Below, one piece after another: positions 11,645-23,478 of a stretch of DNA of 64,000 nt. The DNA is taken from assembly GCA_947000775.1 (NCBI GenBank), contig CAMQGK010000052.1:28801501-28865500 (forward strand). Direction: 5' to 3'. Both the position numbers and the translations under genes were made by a program. Source of the DNA: Pterois miles. Its lineage: Eukaryota; Chordata; Actinopteri; Perciformes; Scorpaenidae. Within the stretch, counting starts at the first letter, position 1. The number at the start of each line of letters is the position of its first letter. A model generated the notes under the pieces. That model saw nothing but the letters and a program-made list of their open reading frames with translations, did not search any database and was not told the DNA's origin.

Positions 11645-12320
11645 TTTTTGAGAGACCCGGGTTTTTGCTTTGATGGCTGCTGCAGCTGCAGCCTTTCTGG
11701 CTAACCGGCATCTGTCAGCTGTTTCAGGGGACCCCCGGGCCAACCAAGCCCAATAGGCCTCCTTCTTCAGCCTGAAGGCCTCCTTCGCTGCTGGTATCCA
11801 CCAGTGGGTTCTTAGGGTGCGATCCCCCGACAGGCACCGATGGCTTTCCAACCATAATTCCTTGCAGCCGCTTCCACAATGGAGCCTCTGAACATGGCCC
11901 ACTCAGATTCAATGTCCTCAGCCTCCCCTGGGAAGCATAAAAAATTCTTCCAGAGGTGGGAGTTGAAGACCTCGTGGACAGGGGCTTCAGCCAGATGTTC
12001 CCAGTTCACCGTCACTACCTGTTTCGGTTTTCCAGGTCTGTCCGGCAGCCTGCCCCGCCATCTGATCCACCTCTCCACCAGCTGGTGACCAGTTGACAGC
12101 TCTTTACTCAAACGTCCAAGACATACGGCCGCAGATCTGATGATACAACCACAAAGGTTGATCGCTGGCCTAGGGGGTTCTGGCACCAAGTACTCTTATG
12201 AACCAGTCTATGCTTGAACATGGTGTTTGTCATGGCACGCCAATCTGTGACTAACTTCAAGAAGTTCAGGTCTGGGCTTCGGTGCATAAGCACAAACCAA
12301 GAGCTAAACAACAAGAGCTA
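11645..12320 (-). mobile_element. LINE fragment: end of APE endonuclease and linker
   Basis: On the minus strand the frames read TMFKHRLVHKSTWCQNPLGQ, then SSDLRPYVLDV (end of an APE-type endonuclease), then WVIPAAKEAF-like and EAYWAWLARGSPETADRCRL linker sequence. It belongs to the same LINE family as the longer plus-strand copy at 28475-30796. It has frameshifts and is truncated at both ends, so it is dead. Confidence 0.75.
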
Positions 12321-13306
12321 TGCATGGAGGTGAGCCATGATGAATATTCAGAATCACTTTTGTTCACACACTAAGAAACTCTTTAATGTCTATAAAGACA
12401 TTTAAAGAAAACTGATTTGTCATTGATCATTTCTTTAAAGACTTTATATTATCATTGGAAAATGTGGTATTTGGTTTCTTTGGAAAAAAAAGAAGACAGT
12501 TTCTCATAATAGCTTTGATATGTTGGCAAAATCTTCTATTCATAAATATAAATTTAACAATAAAAAGCCATTTTTGTGGTTGTTCTCTTGCAACATGTGA
12601 AACTGGTCTCTAATTTGACCAACAAAAATGCTGTCAAGTTGCTTAACATCTGTCTTACTTTTTACTTTTGTGTCATGTGATATACCCCTGGCTCTTCTGT
12701 TAATTTATCTGTTTACTAAATCTGTATGATATTATTTTATTTTATAAAAAGAGAAATATATACAGTATATACAGTATATATGTAGAACATGTATATATTA
12801 GGGCTTTCAAATTCAATGTGATAGTAATGTGTTAACACAAACTAGTTTTAAGGCCACTACTTTCTTTAACACAATTTGCATTAAAGTCTCATATGAAACA
12901 AGAAAACCTAAGGAATCCATTGGTTGGTCTTGACCACGGTTCACTCTCATCCTGAGGCTACCTGATTTTTTAAAAAAATCTTGTAAGCCTTGTTATACTG
13001 TTTAATTTTTTGATTTTACGTAAGAAAGTAAAGCGAACTAGTGCGGTCATAATAATAGCAATTCATATAACACTTGTCAATTTAAATGCAAAGTTCTTCC
13101 CAGATTAAAAGATTCAAATCCCATGACAGGAACACAAGAGCATATACATCAAGCAGTTTTGAAACAGTAAATAAAATGGTGGTGTCAGTTCAAAATAAGA
13201 GAAATAACTAAATAAAATAACATGACACCATGGGTTGGTTTTATATATATATGTACGCATATGCACTACATTTACAAGAAAATACAAATACAAAGCTCAA
13301 CTCATT
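12321..13306. other. Intergenic between LINE fragment and OR2
   Basis: No gene. A stretch near 12795-12890 (TTAGGGCTTTCAAATTCAAT ... GTGTTAACACAAACTAG) resembles a widespread fish hAT-type MITE end. Otherwise AT-rich. Confidence 0.5.
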
Positions 13307-14287
13307 TCATGCAGTCGAGGATGAGACTTCAGCCTTGACTGGGATGACAGAGAGTTTCAGTCGACAACATAGATGGTGCATGAGGACGGGTCTGATGGTC
13401 TGGTCTCTCAAACCATAAATGAGAGAACTCAGACATCTGGGGAAGATGAATATACAGACATAAAAAACATTCTGGGTCCGCACAAATACGATCCTGGTAA
13501 CTGTTCTGGAAAGAGCTATGAGGATGGGGTTGTAAATGGTAGAAGAGAGACTGAGGCCCAGCTGCACCAGATGCAGTAGCAGTGTGTTACGAACCTTATG
13601 AGCTGAAGCTTTGTCTGTGGAAGCTGACCTGGCTGCTATCATCACACCAATATAGGAGGAAGTGATTGCCACACCGGCTGATACAAACAGAAAACAGGTG
13701 TACGCTTTATCATAATGATCAGACATTGGCCCAAGAAACATGCCAATGTCAGAGCAAAAATCTTCCATCTGCAGGCTCTCCAGGTCATCAAACGGAAAAT
13801 CTAACAGTAAAATAACTCGTATGAGGATATTAAGTGAACTGAAGGACCAGACCACAATGATAGCCAGTGCTGTGTTTCTGATGGTGATGATGGTAGCATG
13901 CCTCAGTGGGTAGCACACAGCCACATATCTCTCCAGAGACATCAGCACCAGTGTGAGAGGGGAGATTTCATTTGTGAGATCAGCAAGCATGGTGAGAGCA
14001 CCACATACAGGATATGTCAGTCTTATTCTACATGCAGATATTATGTACAATAACTGACTCAATGCCAGCAGTATAGTATCTGCTAAAAGGAGGTTAAACA
14101 GAAGAATGTAACGGCAGGTCTCACGAAACACCAATTTACTCCTCAAGGTGAATAACATGACTCCATTAATGTAGAGAAACACACAGCATGGCACTGTAGT
14201 CAGAGTGGAAAATATCATTATTTCCAGTAAGCCTTGATACCGCTGTCCAGCAGTGATGTTGGACAGAGACTGATTTGCATACAACAT
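13307..14287 (-). CDS. OR2: odorant receptor 131-2-like
   Basis: Intact single-exon olfactory GPCR. The frame is open from 14371 (354 aa), but the ATG at 14287 (326 aa) is preferred because it aligns with the paralogues (ATGTTGTATGCAAATCAGTC against ATGTCGTATGCAACTTCATC in OR6) and gives a normal N-terminus with two glycosylation sites (N5, N10). It has the YPVCG cysteine, MSLERYVAVCYPLRHATII, loop-2 Cys in MEDFCSD, HKVRNTLLLHLVQLGLSLSS in helix 6 and PRCLSSLIYGLRDQTIR at the end of helix 7. It is co-oriented with OR1 about 3 kb away. No damage seen. Confidence 0.92.
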   Translation of the reverse strand: MLYANQSLSNITAGQRYQGLLEIMIFSTLTTVPCCVFLYINGVMLFTLRSKLVFRETCRYILLFNLLLADTILLALSQLLYIISACRIRLTYPVCGALTMLADLTNEISPLTLVLMSLERYVAVCYPLRHATIITIRNTALAIIVVWSFSSLNILIRVILLLDFPFDDLESLQMEDFCSDIGMFLGPMSDHYDKAYTCFLFVSAGVAITSSYIGVMIAARSASTDKASAHKVRNTLLLHLVQLGLSLSSTIYNPILIALSRTVTRIVFVRTQNVFYVCIFIFPRCLSSLIYGLRDQTIRPVLMHHLCCRLKLSVIPVKAEVSSSTA

Positions 14288-14465
14288 TTTTGAGAAACAA
14301 TTAAGACAATAACCTATTGAACAGAAAATCAATTTCTCCCGATTTGTATTCTCGCAACAACGAAGCTCCAAAGTCAGCAGACATGCCCGTTGAGTTCACA
14401 TGAAAAATCCTCCACACATTTTCCCTCTCCAGACAGTTGGCAGCAGTCTGTGCTTGTTTCCCCAT

Positions 14466-14543
14466 GAGCAGGGCTGGTCTGTAATGTTTGCCTACCCTCA
14501 CATACTGTATATGAGCTCTGTCCTCACACCCACTTCACGTGAC
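14466..14543 (-). promoter_or_regulatory. OR2 promoter candidate
   Basis: Minus strand: GTCACGTGAAGTGGGTGTGA (E-box block ending near 14524), CATATACAGTAT (about 14502-14514, TATA-like) and CAGACCAGCCCTGCTC (14466-14481). Sequence and spacing mirror the blocks upstream of OR6-OR9 on the other strand, implying inheritance from an ancestral unit. Confidence 0.55.
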
Positions 14544-14945
14544 ACCATCACATGTCTGCATGGTGAACAGTTCAGGAACAGGTCATTTCTCTTCCATTAT
14601 TTGCTAATACCATTATCATGTATTCCATAGGGGACATGATCATAGGAAATATCTATTTGTTGTTTGCTTGGCTGTCATTTTTATCTTTGAAGAAAGATTG
14701 TGTGGAACTGAAAGGCTTCTTTCACATCAGGGATAAAAATGCCCTTGACCTCAAAGTCCAGCACATTTGATTAGTGTGAACACTTCATGCTATACTTGGG
14801 CACAGTTCATCGATCCATACTCCACTTGGTCTGGAGTACTTTTCATGTGTACTCGGTTCGCACAGTGTGTGAAAGCCAAGCGTACCGAAACACGGAGCAG
14901 AATGGGGTGGAACACAGAAATGTTTCAGTGTTTTGAAAGTTTAAA

Positions 14946-15256
14946 CCATCCATCTTCAATCACTTATCCCATCAGGGGTTGCGGGGGGGCTGGAGGTGGC
15001 ATTGGGCGAAGGCAGGGTTCACCCTGGACAGGTCGCCAGTCCATCGCAGGGCACATAGAGACAGACAACCACTGAGACTCACATGCACACCTACGGGCAA
15101 TTTAGAGTCATCAATTAACCTAAACTGCATGTCTTTGGACTGTGAGATGAAGCAAGAAAACCCAGGCCTACACGGGGAGAACATGTAATCTCCACACAGT
15201 AGAGCCCGACCCTGTTGCTGTGAGGGGAGAGCGCTAACCACTGCACCACCGTGCAC
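14946..15256 (-). mobile_element. Second tRNA-derived SINE family, copy a
   Basis: Minus strand: a tRNA-like head (GGTGCAGTGGTTAGCGCTCT, box A) followed by a body with CACATAGAGACAGACAACCA and GGACAGGTCGCCAGTCCATC (plus-strand reading), ending in CCATCCATC. Box B is degraded. The same family is at 17026, 39511, 58398 and 61836. Confidence 0.85.
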
Positions 15257-15484
15257 CGTCCAAAAGTGAATCTAACTAAAGTTTTATTTGTATTTTGAGT
15301 TCCATTGCATAAGAGATGCTTTTCAGTTTTATAGCCAGCTGTGGCCTGTTGCCTTCTGGGAAAGTGTTCAGTGTTTGTATAGTGTAATACAATAGAAGTG
15401 TTGGACTTGCACAATTGTCTGTTCAAAATAAATGAAAAGAAACATGTCCTTGTGTATTTTTTTCAATGTGCCACACTTGCACTG

Positions 15485-17515
15485 AACCGTGACTCCTAAA
15501 CTGGGGTATAAATGGAACAGTGGCTTTTGTGTACCGTAAAACTCTGAGCTTTACAGGAAGTCACCAGAAAAACACATCTGTTGGTTGCTGCGGCTTTTAG
15601 CAAATCCCACAACACTGGCAACAACTGTTTGCTGTACTGAGTTTGCTCTGTAGTATTAAGTTGAAACCATAGTAAGCATGCAGTATAAGTGAAGAGGAAG
15701 GGGCAGGTCCATGCAGCCACAACAAAATGCCAGTACATGGAACCGACACGTACACCGTCTGATGATGAAATTTACACCACCTAGTGCTACTGTGTACTCG
15801 CATTGATGCAAAGTATAATACAGGCCGGCGAGCTCAAGCTGATCTTGTGGGGTCAAAACTGGAGCTCAGCTGGTACTGTGGAACTGGTTCTGGTTCTGGT
15901 GCTATGTTGACTTAAGAAACGATGCCACCACCATTCCTTCTCCAAAGTCCTGGACCCCAGTGTTGCGTCCCCAGAAAACACCACTGTGTTCTACAATGAG
16001 CATAAAACTCACATCAGCCACTTGTATCTGTGGTCTCATTAGGTCAGTCACGACCACAGATCATGGCCATAAGTAAGGGTTGGAACCTAAAACTAAAGCT
16101 AAGTGCTGCTCAAGCTCAATGGCACAATCCACCGTTTTTCCAAAGCACCGTGACCTCAGACTGATAGAGCTGCCACTTCTCATTACTGTGTTTAGCAGGG
16201 CTAAGAAAAAGTTATCTAATGTTGGCTAGCATAAGATGCTATGAAGTACCCCATTTACAACTAATTACATACACTTTATATTGATGATATACTTATATTG
16301 ATATGTAAAGTATATCTATACACTTGTGCACCATGTTGTAAAACAGAGAGAATGAACAATCAAAGATGTTCCTCTTTGTTGCAGCCCAACTTTTTTTTTT
16401 TTTTTTTTAAATCTTGTCAGCTTGAAATGGGTAAGCACAGTTTTGAAGCAACAAGACTGTTTCTATTTACTTTGGACTTTACTTTTTCTAACTTGTTAAA
16501 CTTTGTCCCCACAGAGGTACACAACACAAACCTCTCCACGAAGATTCCTGATAAACTCCCACAGGAATCATTAATTATGTCAATATTTACTGAGAAACAT
16601 TAATGCGTAAGGGTTTGAATATTTAATGTGACTAAATGAGTTACCAGGAGACTCGGTCAGGGAGGGATTTCTCTCTGTGACTCCTCTGTGTTTTCAGCAG
16701 CTGAAAAACAGTGTTGCCACAACAATAGTTACACTCATGATTACTTACTCATGAAGACAATTTAGGAAACGTCCCACAGTATAACAAACAGGGACTCTAA
16801 ACTTCAGAAAAGTTGGCAGAAGTAAAAAGAACTACTGACACCTCGTTTTTCTGGGGGGATCTGCAGTACAAGAAACTTCAGAGGTCATTTCAACACTCAG
16901 TTATTAGCTCTAGATATTTTCTGTGAGCATATTACAGCTAATAGGGTCACTGTTTAGGTAGGTAGCCATTCTATTTTAAAATTTTTCACAAAAGTGTGCA
17001 TTTATCAGTGTTCATTTTGAATTTATTCATTCATTCATCGTCAACCGCTTATCCCGTTAGGGGTCGCGGGGGGCTGGAGCCGATCCCAGCTGGCATTGGG
17101 CGAAGGCGGGGTTCACCCTGGACAGGTCGCCAGTCCATCGCAGGGCACATAGAGACAGACAACATATAGACAGACAACCATTCACGCTCACATCCACACC
17201 TACGGGCAATTTAGAGAGATCAATTAACCTAAATTGCATGTTTTTGGACGGTGGGAGGAAGCCGGAGTACCCGGAGAAAACCCACGCTTACACGGGGAGA
17301 ACAAGCAAACTCCACACAGAGGAGTCCCAAGCCGGAATCGAACCTGCGACCCTCTTGCTGTGAGGTGACAGCGCTAACCACCACACCACCGTGCAGCCCC
17401 ATTTTGAATTTACTAAAAGTGAAAATCAATTATCATACAAAACAAAAGGTCTCAATTTTATCTAAATATAGAAACCCAAGATTTAGAGATCATTGAAGAA
17501 ACTAAGCACTTGTGC
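15485..17515. repeat. Direct duplication, copy A
   Basis: This tract from AACCGTGACTCCTAAACTGG to AAACTAAGCACTTGTGC is repeated almost base for base at 18075-19983. Differences: copy A carries a SINE (17026-17399), has 27 bp near 15665-15691 absent from copy B, and lacks about 290 bp present in B at 18129-18420. It contains no recognisable cellular gene. Both copies are probably parts of a larger non-autonomous element or a local segmental duplication. Confidence 0.93.
17026..17399 (-). mobile_element. Second SINE family, copy b (full length)
   Basis: Minus strand: tRNA-like head GGTGTGGTGGTTAGCGCTGT with box B GGTTCGATTCC, body, then an (ATGA)n tail seen as ATTCATTCATTCATC on the plus strand. 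A 13-bp target duplication CATTTTGAATTTA flanks it (17013-17025, 17400-17412). Duplication copy B keeps the empty site with a single CATTTTGAATTTA, which defines the boundaries precisely. Confidence 0.95.
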
Positions 17516-17874
17516 TCCTCAGTGCATACACATTGGGGCACAATGAAAAGTGATCAAATAATGGGCTTTCTATAATAAAGGGATAGAAGGACACATTTAC
17601 AATGATGGATGAATGAATGAATGAAAAAAATACACTAAGTTAATTACTTCTATTTCAAACTGTATTTCTTCTTTGTATGTAAGCCCAGTGTGTATGTATG
17701 TAAACGATACGAATGGTATAAACATGTTGATAATAAAGTACTTCTTAGTTCTTAAATGCCAAAAAAAAAAAAGTCTACTCGGCCCATTTAGACACAAAGG
17801 ATGTCACTGGGGATCTCAGCCAGTCACCTGTTTTACAACACCTTTCATTTATTGAAAAGCCACCTTTATCAATT

Positions 17875-18068
17875 TTGAGAACCCCTATTTCAAGGGTCAT
17901 TTCCCGACAACTTGCCATTGACTTGAGGAAAGAGCAACTCCTTCTCCCAGCAGCATTTAAACCGCCTCTACATGCAGACTCAGACAGCAAAAAACACAAC
18001 ACAGTCATGGAGGACGCTGGATTTCAGCATATGATTACTGTACTTGAGCCGCGCTATAATATGCCGTT
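17875..18068 (+). mobile_element. hAT-like transposase remnant
   Basis: The plus-strand frame includes RKEQLLLPAAFKPPLHADSD and VMEDAGFQHMITVLEPRYNM. The second stretch resembles the region following the BED zinc finger in hAT/ZBED proteins (VEDxGFxxMIxxLEPRY). Only this short part survives. A second copy of its 3' part lies at 19998-20126. Assignment rests on motif memory. Confidence 0.5.
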
Positions 18069-18074
18069 GCACCA

Positions 18075-19983
18075 AACCGTGACTCCTAAACTGGGGTATA
18101 AATGGAACAGTGGCTTTTGTGTACCGTTACACCCCTAATGGTAGCAGTAGTATTTGCCTGAATGCCTGTTACATTAATGATTGGGTATGTGCTATTTACT
18201 TCCACTACGACCAAGTACGTCACAGCTTTCACAGCTCAGGCAAGTTTACAGTTTTGTATTGTAAAAAGACATGTTTGACAGCTACAACAGTCCACACTGA
18301 GATGAATGAGATTCATCAGTCCGGTACCTGTTTCCTTGGTTGCAAAGTAATTTTCAAGCCTCCAATAAGTCTGTCAAGCTCACATTACAGGGCACAGAGT
18401 GGGAGCTCTTTAGGGCCCTAATCAGAGCAAAACTCTGAGCTTTACAGGAAGTCACCAGCAAAACACGTCTGTTGGTTGCTGCGGCTTTTAGCAAATCCCA
18501 CAACACTGGCAACAACTGTTTGCTGTACTGAGTTTGCTCTGTAGTATTAAGTTGACAAGAGGAAGGGGCAGGTCCATGCAGCCACAACAAAATGCCAGTA
18601 CGTGGAACCGACACGTACACCGTCTGACGATGAAATTTACACCACCTAGTGCTACTGTGTACTCGCATTGATGCAAAGTATGATACAGGCCGGCGAGCTC
18701 AAGCTGATCTTGTGGGGTCAAAACTGGAGCTCAGCTGGTACTGTGAAACTGGTTCTGGTTCTGGTGCTATGTTGACTTAAGAAACGATGCCACCACCATT
18801 TCTTCTCCAAAGTCCTGGACCCCAGTGTTGCGTCCCCAGAAAACACCACTGTGTTCTACAATGAGCATAAAACTCACATCAGCCACTTGTATCTGTGGTC
18901 TCATTAGGTCAGTCACGACCACAGATCATGGCCATAAGTAAGGGTTGGAACCTAAAACTAAAGCTAAGTCCTGCTCAAGCTCAATGGCACAATCCACCGT
19001 TTTTCCAGAGCACCGTGACCTCAGACTGATAGAGCTGCCACTTCTCATTACTGTGTTTAGCAGGGCTAAGAAAAAGTTATCTAATGTTGGCTAGCATAAG
19101 ATGCTATGAAGTACCCCATTTACAACTAATTACATACACTTTATATTGATGATATACTTGTATTGATATGTAAAGTATAACTATACACTTGTGCACCATG
19201 TTGTAAAACAGAGAGAATGAACAATCAAAGATGTTCCTCTTTGTTGCGGCCCAACTTTTTTTTTTTTTTTTTTTTAAATCTTGTCAGCTTGAAATGGGTA
19301 AGCACAGTTTTGAAGCAACAAGACTGTTTCTATTTACTTTGGACTTTACTTTTTCTAACTTGTTAAACTTTGTCCCCACAGAGGTACACAACACAAACCT
19401 CTCCACGAAGATTCCTGATAAACTCCCGCAGGAATCATTAATTATGTCAATATTTACTGAGAAACATTAATGCGTAAGGGTTTGAATATTTAATGTGACT
19501 AAATGAGTTACCAGGAGACTCGGTCAGGGAGGGATTTCTCTCTGTGACTCCTCTGTGTTTTCAGCTGCTGAAAAACAGTGTTGCCACAACAATAGTTACA
19601 CTCATGATTACTTACTCATGAAGACAATTAAGGAAACGTCCCACAGTATAACAAACAGGGACTCTAAACTTCAGAAAAGTTGGCAGAAGTAAAAAGAACT
19701 ACTGACACCTCGTTTTTCTGGGGGGATCTGCAGTACAAGAAACTTCAGAGGTCATTTCAACATTCAGTTATTAGCTCTAGATATTTTCTGTGAGCATATT
19801 ACAGCTAATAGGGTCACTGTTTAGGTAGGTAGCCATTGTGCAAGCCAAGTTTGCTTTTATCAGTGTTCATTTTGAATTTACTAAAAGTGAAAATCAATTA
19901 TCATACAAAACAAAAGGTCTCAATTTTATCTAAATATAGAAACCCAAGATTTAGAGATCATTGAAGAAACTAAGCACTTGTGC
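18075..19983. repeat. Direct duplication, copy B
   Basis: Counterpart of 15485-17515, in the same orientation, at very high identity. It has no SINE at the site equivalent to 17026, so it preserves the pre-insertion state. A T17 tract near 19257-19275 matches one at 16390-16409 in copy A. Confidence 0.93.
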
Positions 19984-19997
19984 AGGTCTGACCTGCT

Positions 19998-20126
19998 TGG
20001 ACCTTCTCCCAGCAGCATTTAAACCGCCTCTACATGCAGACTCAGACAGCAAAAAACACAACACGGTCATGGAGGACGCTGGATTTCAGCATATGATTAC
20101 TGTACTTGAGCCGCGCTATAATATCG
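19998..20126 (+). repeat. Second copy of the hAT-like scrap
   Basis: CTTCTCCCAGCAGCATTTAA to GAGCCGCGCTATAATAT repeats 17940-18061, at a period of about 2.06 kb. It suggests the duplicated unit includes the scrap upstream of copy B. Confidence 0.85.
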
Positions 20127-21401
20127 CAGACAGATAAGCTACACAGTAACTCCCGAACTGTATGAACACACACGACGTACCAAACCGAACCGAAAACCTT
20201 GACCTCAAATTTTACGAACCGTCCCACCCCGAACTCAAATGCATTTGCAGAATGCACTTTTAAGCTTAAGCTTAACTCAAAGCTGAAGCTTAACCCAAAG
20301 CTTAAGCTTTATCGGGCCACTAATTTAAAAGAAAACTCAACGCTCTCACTAATTCAGATGTTGTTTAGTTAATTGCCACATCCTACCAAAGTGCATACTG
20401 TGGTCTGTGTAATTATTTCTACCAACCAATAGGTTTGCCTCCAAATCACACAATGGATGTTAGAATTTCTTTAATTTAAGTAGAGACCAGTTCTACTACT
20501 ACTACTACTACTACTACTACTTTCTAGCTTGGCCCTGGCTAAGGTTAACTAATATAACAAGTTATAAAGCAAGTATCTAGCCAACCAAGAGCACTGGGGC
20601 AGCATTTGCCTTGAAGGCCTTTTTGCTACCAGTGATGGTGCTATATATTGTTCCCATTCAATCAAAAGAACATGTGTATGGTTTATATTACTCTGGAAAG
20701 TATACCTGATGCACTACTATATGTTGGCAAACTGTGTGAATGAACTAGCAAGCCGGGGCAACAGAGATTTTGGTATCTGTTCCAGCCCCACTTTAGGCTC
20801 AGAGAGGAGCTTCGCATAAATATCTTGTCAAGGGCAACTTGAAATATGGAACAATATTTAAATTGCGTGTAGAAGTTTATTTACAACTACATGCAACGTC
20901 CTACTTATATGAGTATGAGTTCAGACATGTAAGGTTCAGATTAACATCCGAGGACAGATATTGAAGATAAAAGTTTGCTCCATATGCACACTCTTGACTT
21001 GTTCAACTTCGCCATACCTTCTCCATTACAATTACTGATAAACACCCACAGGACGCATTAATTAGATCCATATTTAATGAAGACATGATGATGAGCGAGG
21101 GTTTGAATATTTAATGTGTCTAAATTAGAAACCAGGGGATTGGGTCAGATGTGGGGATTTCCCGCTGTGATACCTCAGAGTATTTCACCAAACTAAAAAC
21201 AATATTTTCATAACAACAACATAACTCATTTGGAAAAGTTTAAAGTTTCAAAAGTCTAACTTTTACTGACTTGCATCCACAGCTGTCTTCCTTTTGTTTT
21301 GGACATTAGATATTAAAGCTGAATATTGTAAAAACTAATGTAAAAATCTAACAGTCAATCCACATGAATATAATACATTATAGTGCATATTAGTACATTT
21401 G
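20127..21401. other. Intergenic, no gene seen
   Basis: Contains an AAGCTTAAGCTT-rich patch (20263-20310), a (CTA)n microsatellite (20492-20520) and AT-rich sequence. Around 21040-21180 the text resembles the end part of the 15-20 kb duplication at low identity (TTAATTAGATCCATATTTAA, GGGTTTGAATATTTAATGTG), so an older copy of that repeat probably lies here. Confidence 0.55.
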
Positions 21402-21449
21402 AACATCTGATGGCCATGTGCAGTGGACTGCACATGGCCATCAGATGTT
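21402..21449. repeat. 48-bp perfect palindrome with 2-nt loop
   Basis: Left arm AACATCTGATGGCCATGTGC+AGT and right arm ACT+GCACATGGCCATCAGATGTT are exact reverse complements (23 bp each), separated by GG. It could extrude as a hairpin. No transposon ends or gene adjoin it. Confidence 0.95.
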
Positions 21450-21589
21450 AAATCAAACAATTCTTTATAATGTTTTCTAATTAACTCTCAATAACTTGTA
21501 AAGCATCTCCCCAAAAAACAAAACAAATTAAGGTGTCAAACGCTAACACTCAGGTAACTCAGGGTCATTTTCATTACGTTACATGGAGG

Positions 21590-21772
21590 GTAAGATAGAC
21601 AGCTGGTTTGGTGCGGCATCCATTGTGATGCAGGCATTGTACCGGACCGTTGTGGTGAAGGGAGTTGAGCAGGAAGGTCAAGCTCTCAGTTTACCAGAAT
21701 ATCTATTTTCCATCCCTCACCTATAGTCCTGAGCTTCGGGTAGTGACTGAAGAGGAGTGGATGGTGGAGGTG
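21590..21772 (+). mobile_element. LINE C-terminal fragment, same family as 28475 copy (tentative)
   Basis: The frame reads ALYRTVVVKGVEQEGQALSL, then a break with SPELR-like sequence, matching the post-catalytic tail region of the APE-type LINE family whose 5' portion is at 28475. Short and decayed. Confidence 0.5.
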
Positions 21773-21774
21773 AG

Positions 21775-22262
21775 TGCTACTGGGCGGTAGTCACTCAGGA
21801 TACTCTGCAGCTTCTACAGGTGCACCGTCGAGAGTATCCTGACTGGCTGCGTCGCCTCTGCCATCCATGGAGGACCTCTACAGCCAGCGGTGTGGGGATT
21901 ACTGCAGACCACTCCAGCTACAAACTGTTCTTTCTGCTGCCGTCTAGGACACGGTCCGGCCTCCCGGTCCCGTACAACCAGGCACAGGGACAGTTTCATT
22001 CAGCAGGCCCTAAGACTGCTGAACTCAGCTCAGTTCCACAAAATCACAAATTTACATTACTATTTTCTATTATGTTTATATTTAAGCCCTATATTTCAAC
22101 TGCATTATTTTCTGCCTTAGCTTATCATTTTGCTTTGACTTATGCAATGTCCCCATAAATATATATATATATAATAATAATCATTGTTGAAGGAATCTGA
22201 GATCATATCCAATCCTGCTTTGCTGAAATTGACTTATGACAAATAAAGAACGTTGAACTTTG
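21775..22262 (+). mobile_element. Rex1/L2-like LINE 3' end
   Basis: Encodes LLQVHRREYPDWLRRLCHPW and later RTRSGLPVPYNQAQGQFHSA, which resembles the tail of Rex1/L2-type reverse transcriptase ORFs. It is followed by a 3' UTR ending in GACAAATAAAGAACGTTGAA. A small AT microsatellite (22157-22178) interrupts it. Strongly 5'-truncated. Confidence 0.6.
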
Positions 22263-22266
22263 ACCC

Positions 22267-22460
22267 GTGATGAGAGATACAGTACGATTCAAGGACGACA
22301 TTTGGCCCGTCTAGAGTGATAAAATTCAAGGACGATATTTAGCTAATCTACAGCAATAAGATACGATTCAAGGCTGATATTTGGCTCATCTAGAGTGATA
22401 CAATAAGATTCAAGGACGATATTTGGCTCACCTAGAGCGATACGATACAATTCAAGGACT
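22267..22460. repeat. Degenerate ~50-60 bp tandem repeat
   Basis: About four units of the form GATTCAAGGACGATATTTGG followed by CTCATCTAGAGTGATAC. Units differ by several substitutions, so the array is old. Confidence 0.8.
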
Positions 22461-23478
22461 TTACAAGTGCTAAAAATACATCCATGTAACGTCTGTCATA
22501 CTTACGTACAAGGTGCACGTTGTTATTGAGAAAACAGATTATTTACCTTGCAAATTAATTTTAGATTAACATACGTCCCCCATGAAGGACAACTTGCCGA
22601 GTACCTACAGATGTAGTTGGATTGTAGGAATATAAATCAGTACACCGATGTAGTAGATGAATCGTTACACCCCAACTCATTATGATTCAGTAACAACTTT
22701 AAAGGTATTTTCAGTTGGAGATGGACGTTACAAACAGTTCATGATATAATAACTAGCTGACACTCGCGGTAGCACAAATGTTTGTCAGAGCTGAAGAACT
22801 CTTCAACTTGAACAACCGCAGGCTTCGTAATTACCAAAGATTGGCTTGTCACTCCAGATCTGTACCTTTACAGAGTAAAGTGAGTACTGGCTGTAAGGCC
22901 GGCGTGCTCTCTCATTTCTGCTGCCACACCGCTGGGCTGGGTGTGTCCGTCTCGATATGGGTGTGACGGATGCACAGTCCCAGTAATATTAAACTGACCC
23001 TTTGGCCAATATAAGTGAAACAAATAATAAACTCACTGTTGTGGTGCTACAACAGATACTATATGATTTTTTTTTTTTTTTTAAAGACGGGGCTATGTCA
23101 TGAGGTATAGACATGATACAGATGACAGAAAAATATCTTAACATAGAGACAGTGGTAGAGAGATTAGATCACTCATTTCTAATCTGATGATCATGCTGAT
23201 GTAATGCTGACCAGTGAAGCCGGCTTGAGGCTAAAGCATATATACCGCTCTTGTGAGAAAGAACCGCGACAGATCTGCTCTGCTCCTCTGGAAATGAACG
23301 TGGTCTCTCAGCTCCTGACTTGACTGCGCAACATTGATGGATAAGTTGTGGTTTTGCATTTTCATTGTATTTTAGTGATGGAAGTGGATAGAAGTTTTAG
23401 CTTTTTTTGGCCTAATGAACTTTTACTTTGTATATTCTGTAGTTTACTAATACAACTACAGCAAACCAAAAGAGGATA
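22461..23478. other. OR3 upstream region
   Basis: No gene. A TATA-like GCATATATACC at 23238-23248 followed by AGATCTGCTCTGCTCCTCTG (23272-23291) may be the OR3 start region, by loose analogy with the other receptors, about 190-240 bp before the ATG. A T16 run lies at 23068-23083. Confidence 0.4.

Noticed and set aside
14301..14371. Upstream start of OR2 giving a 354-aa protein
   Set aside because: The extra 28 residues have no counterpart in paralogues; the ATG at 14287 aligns with their start.
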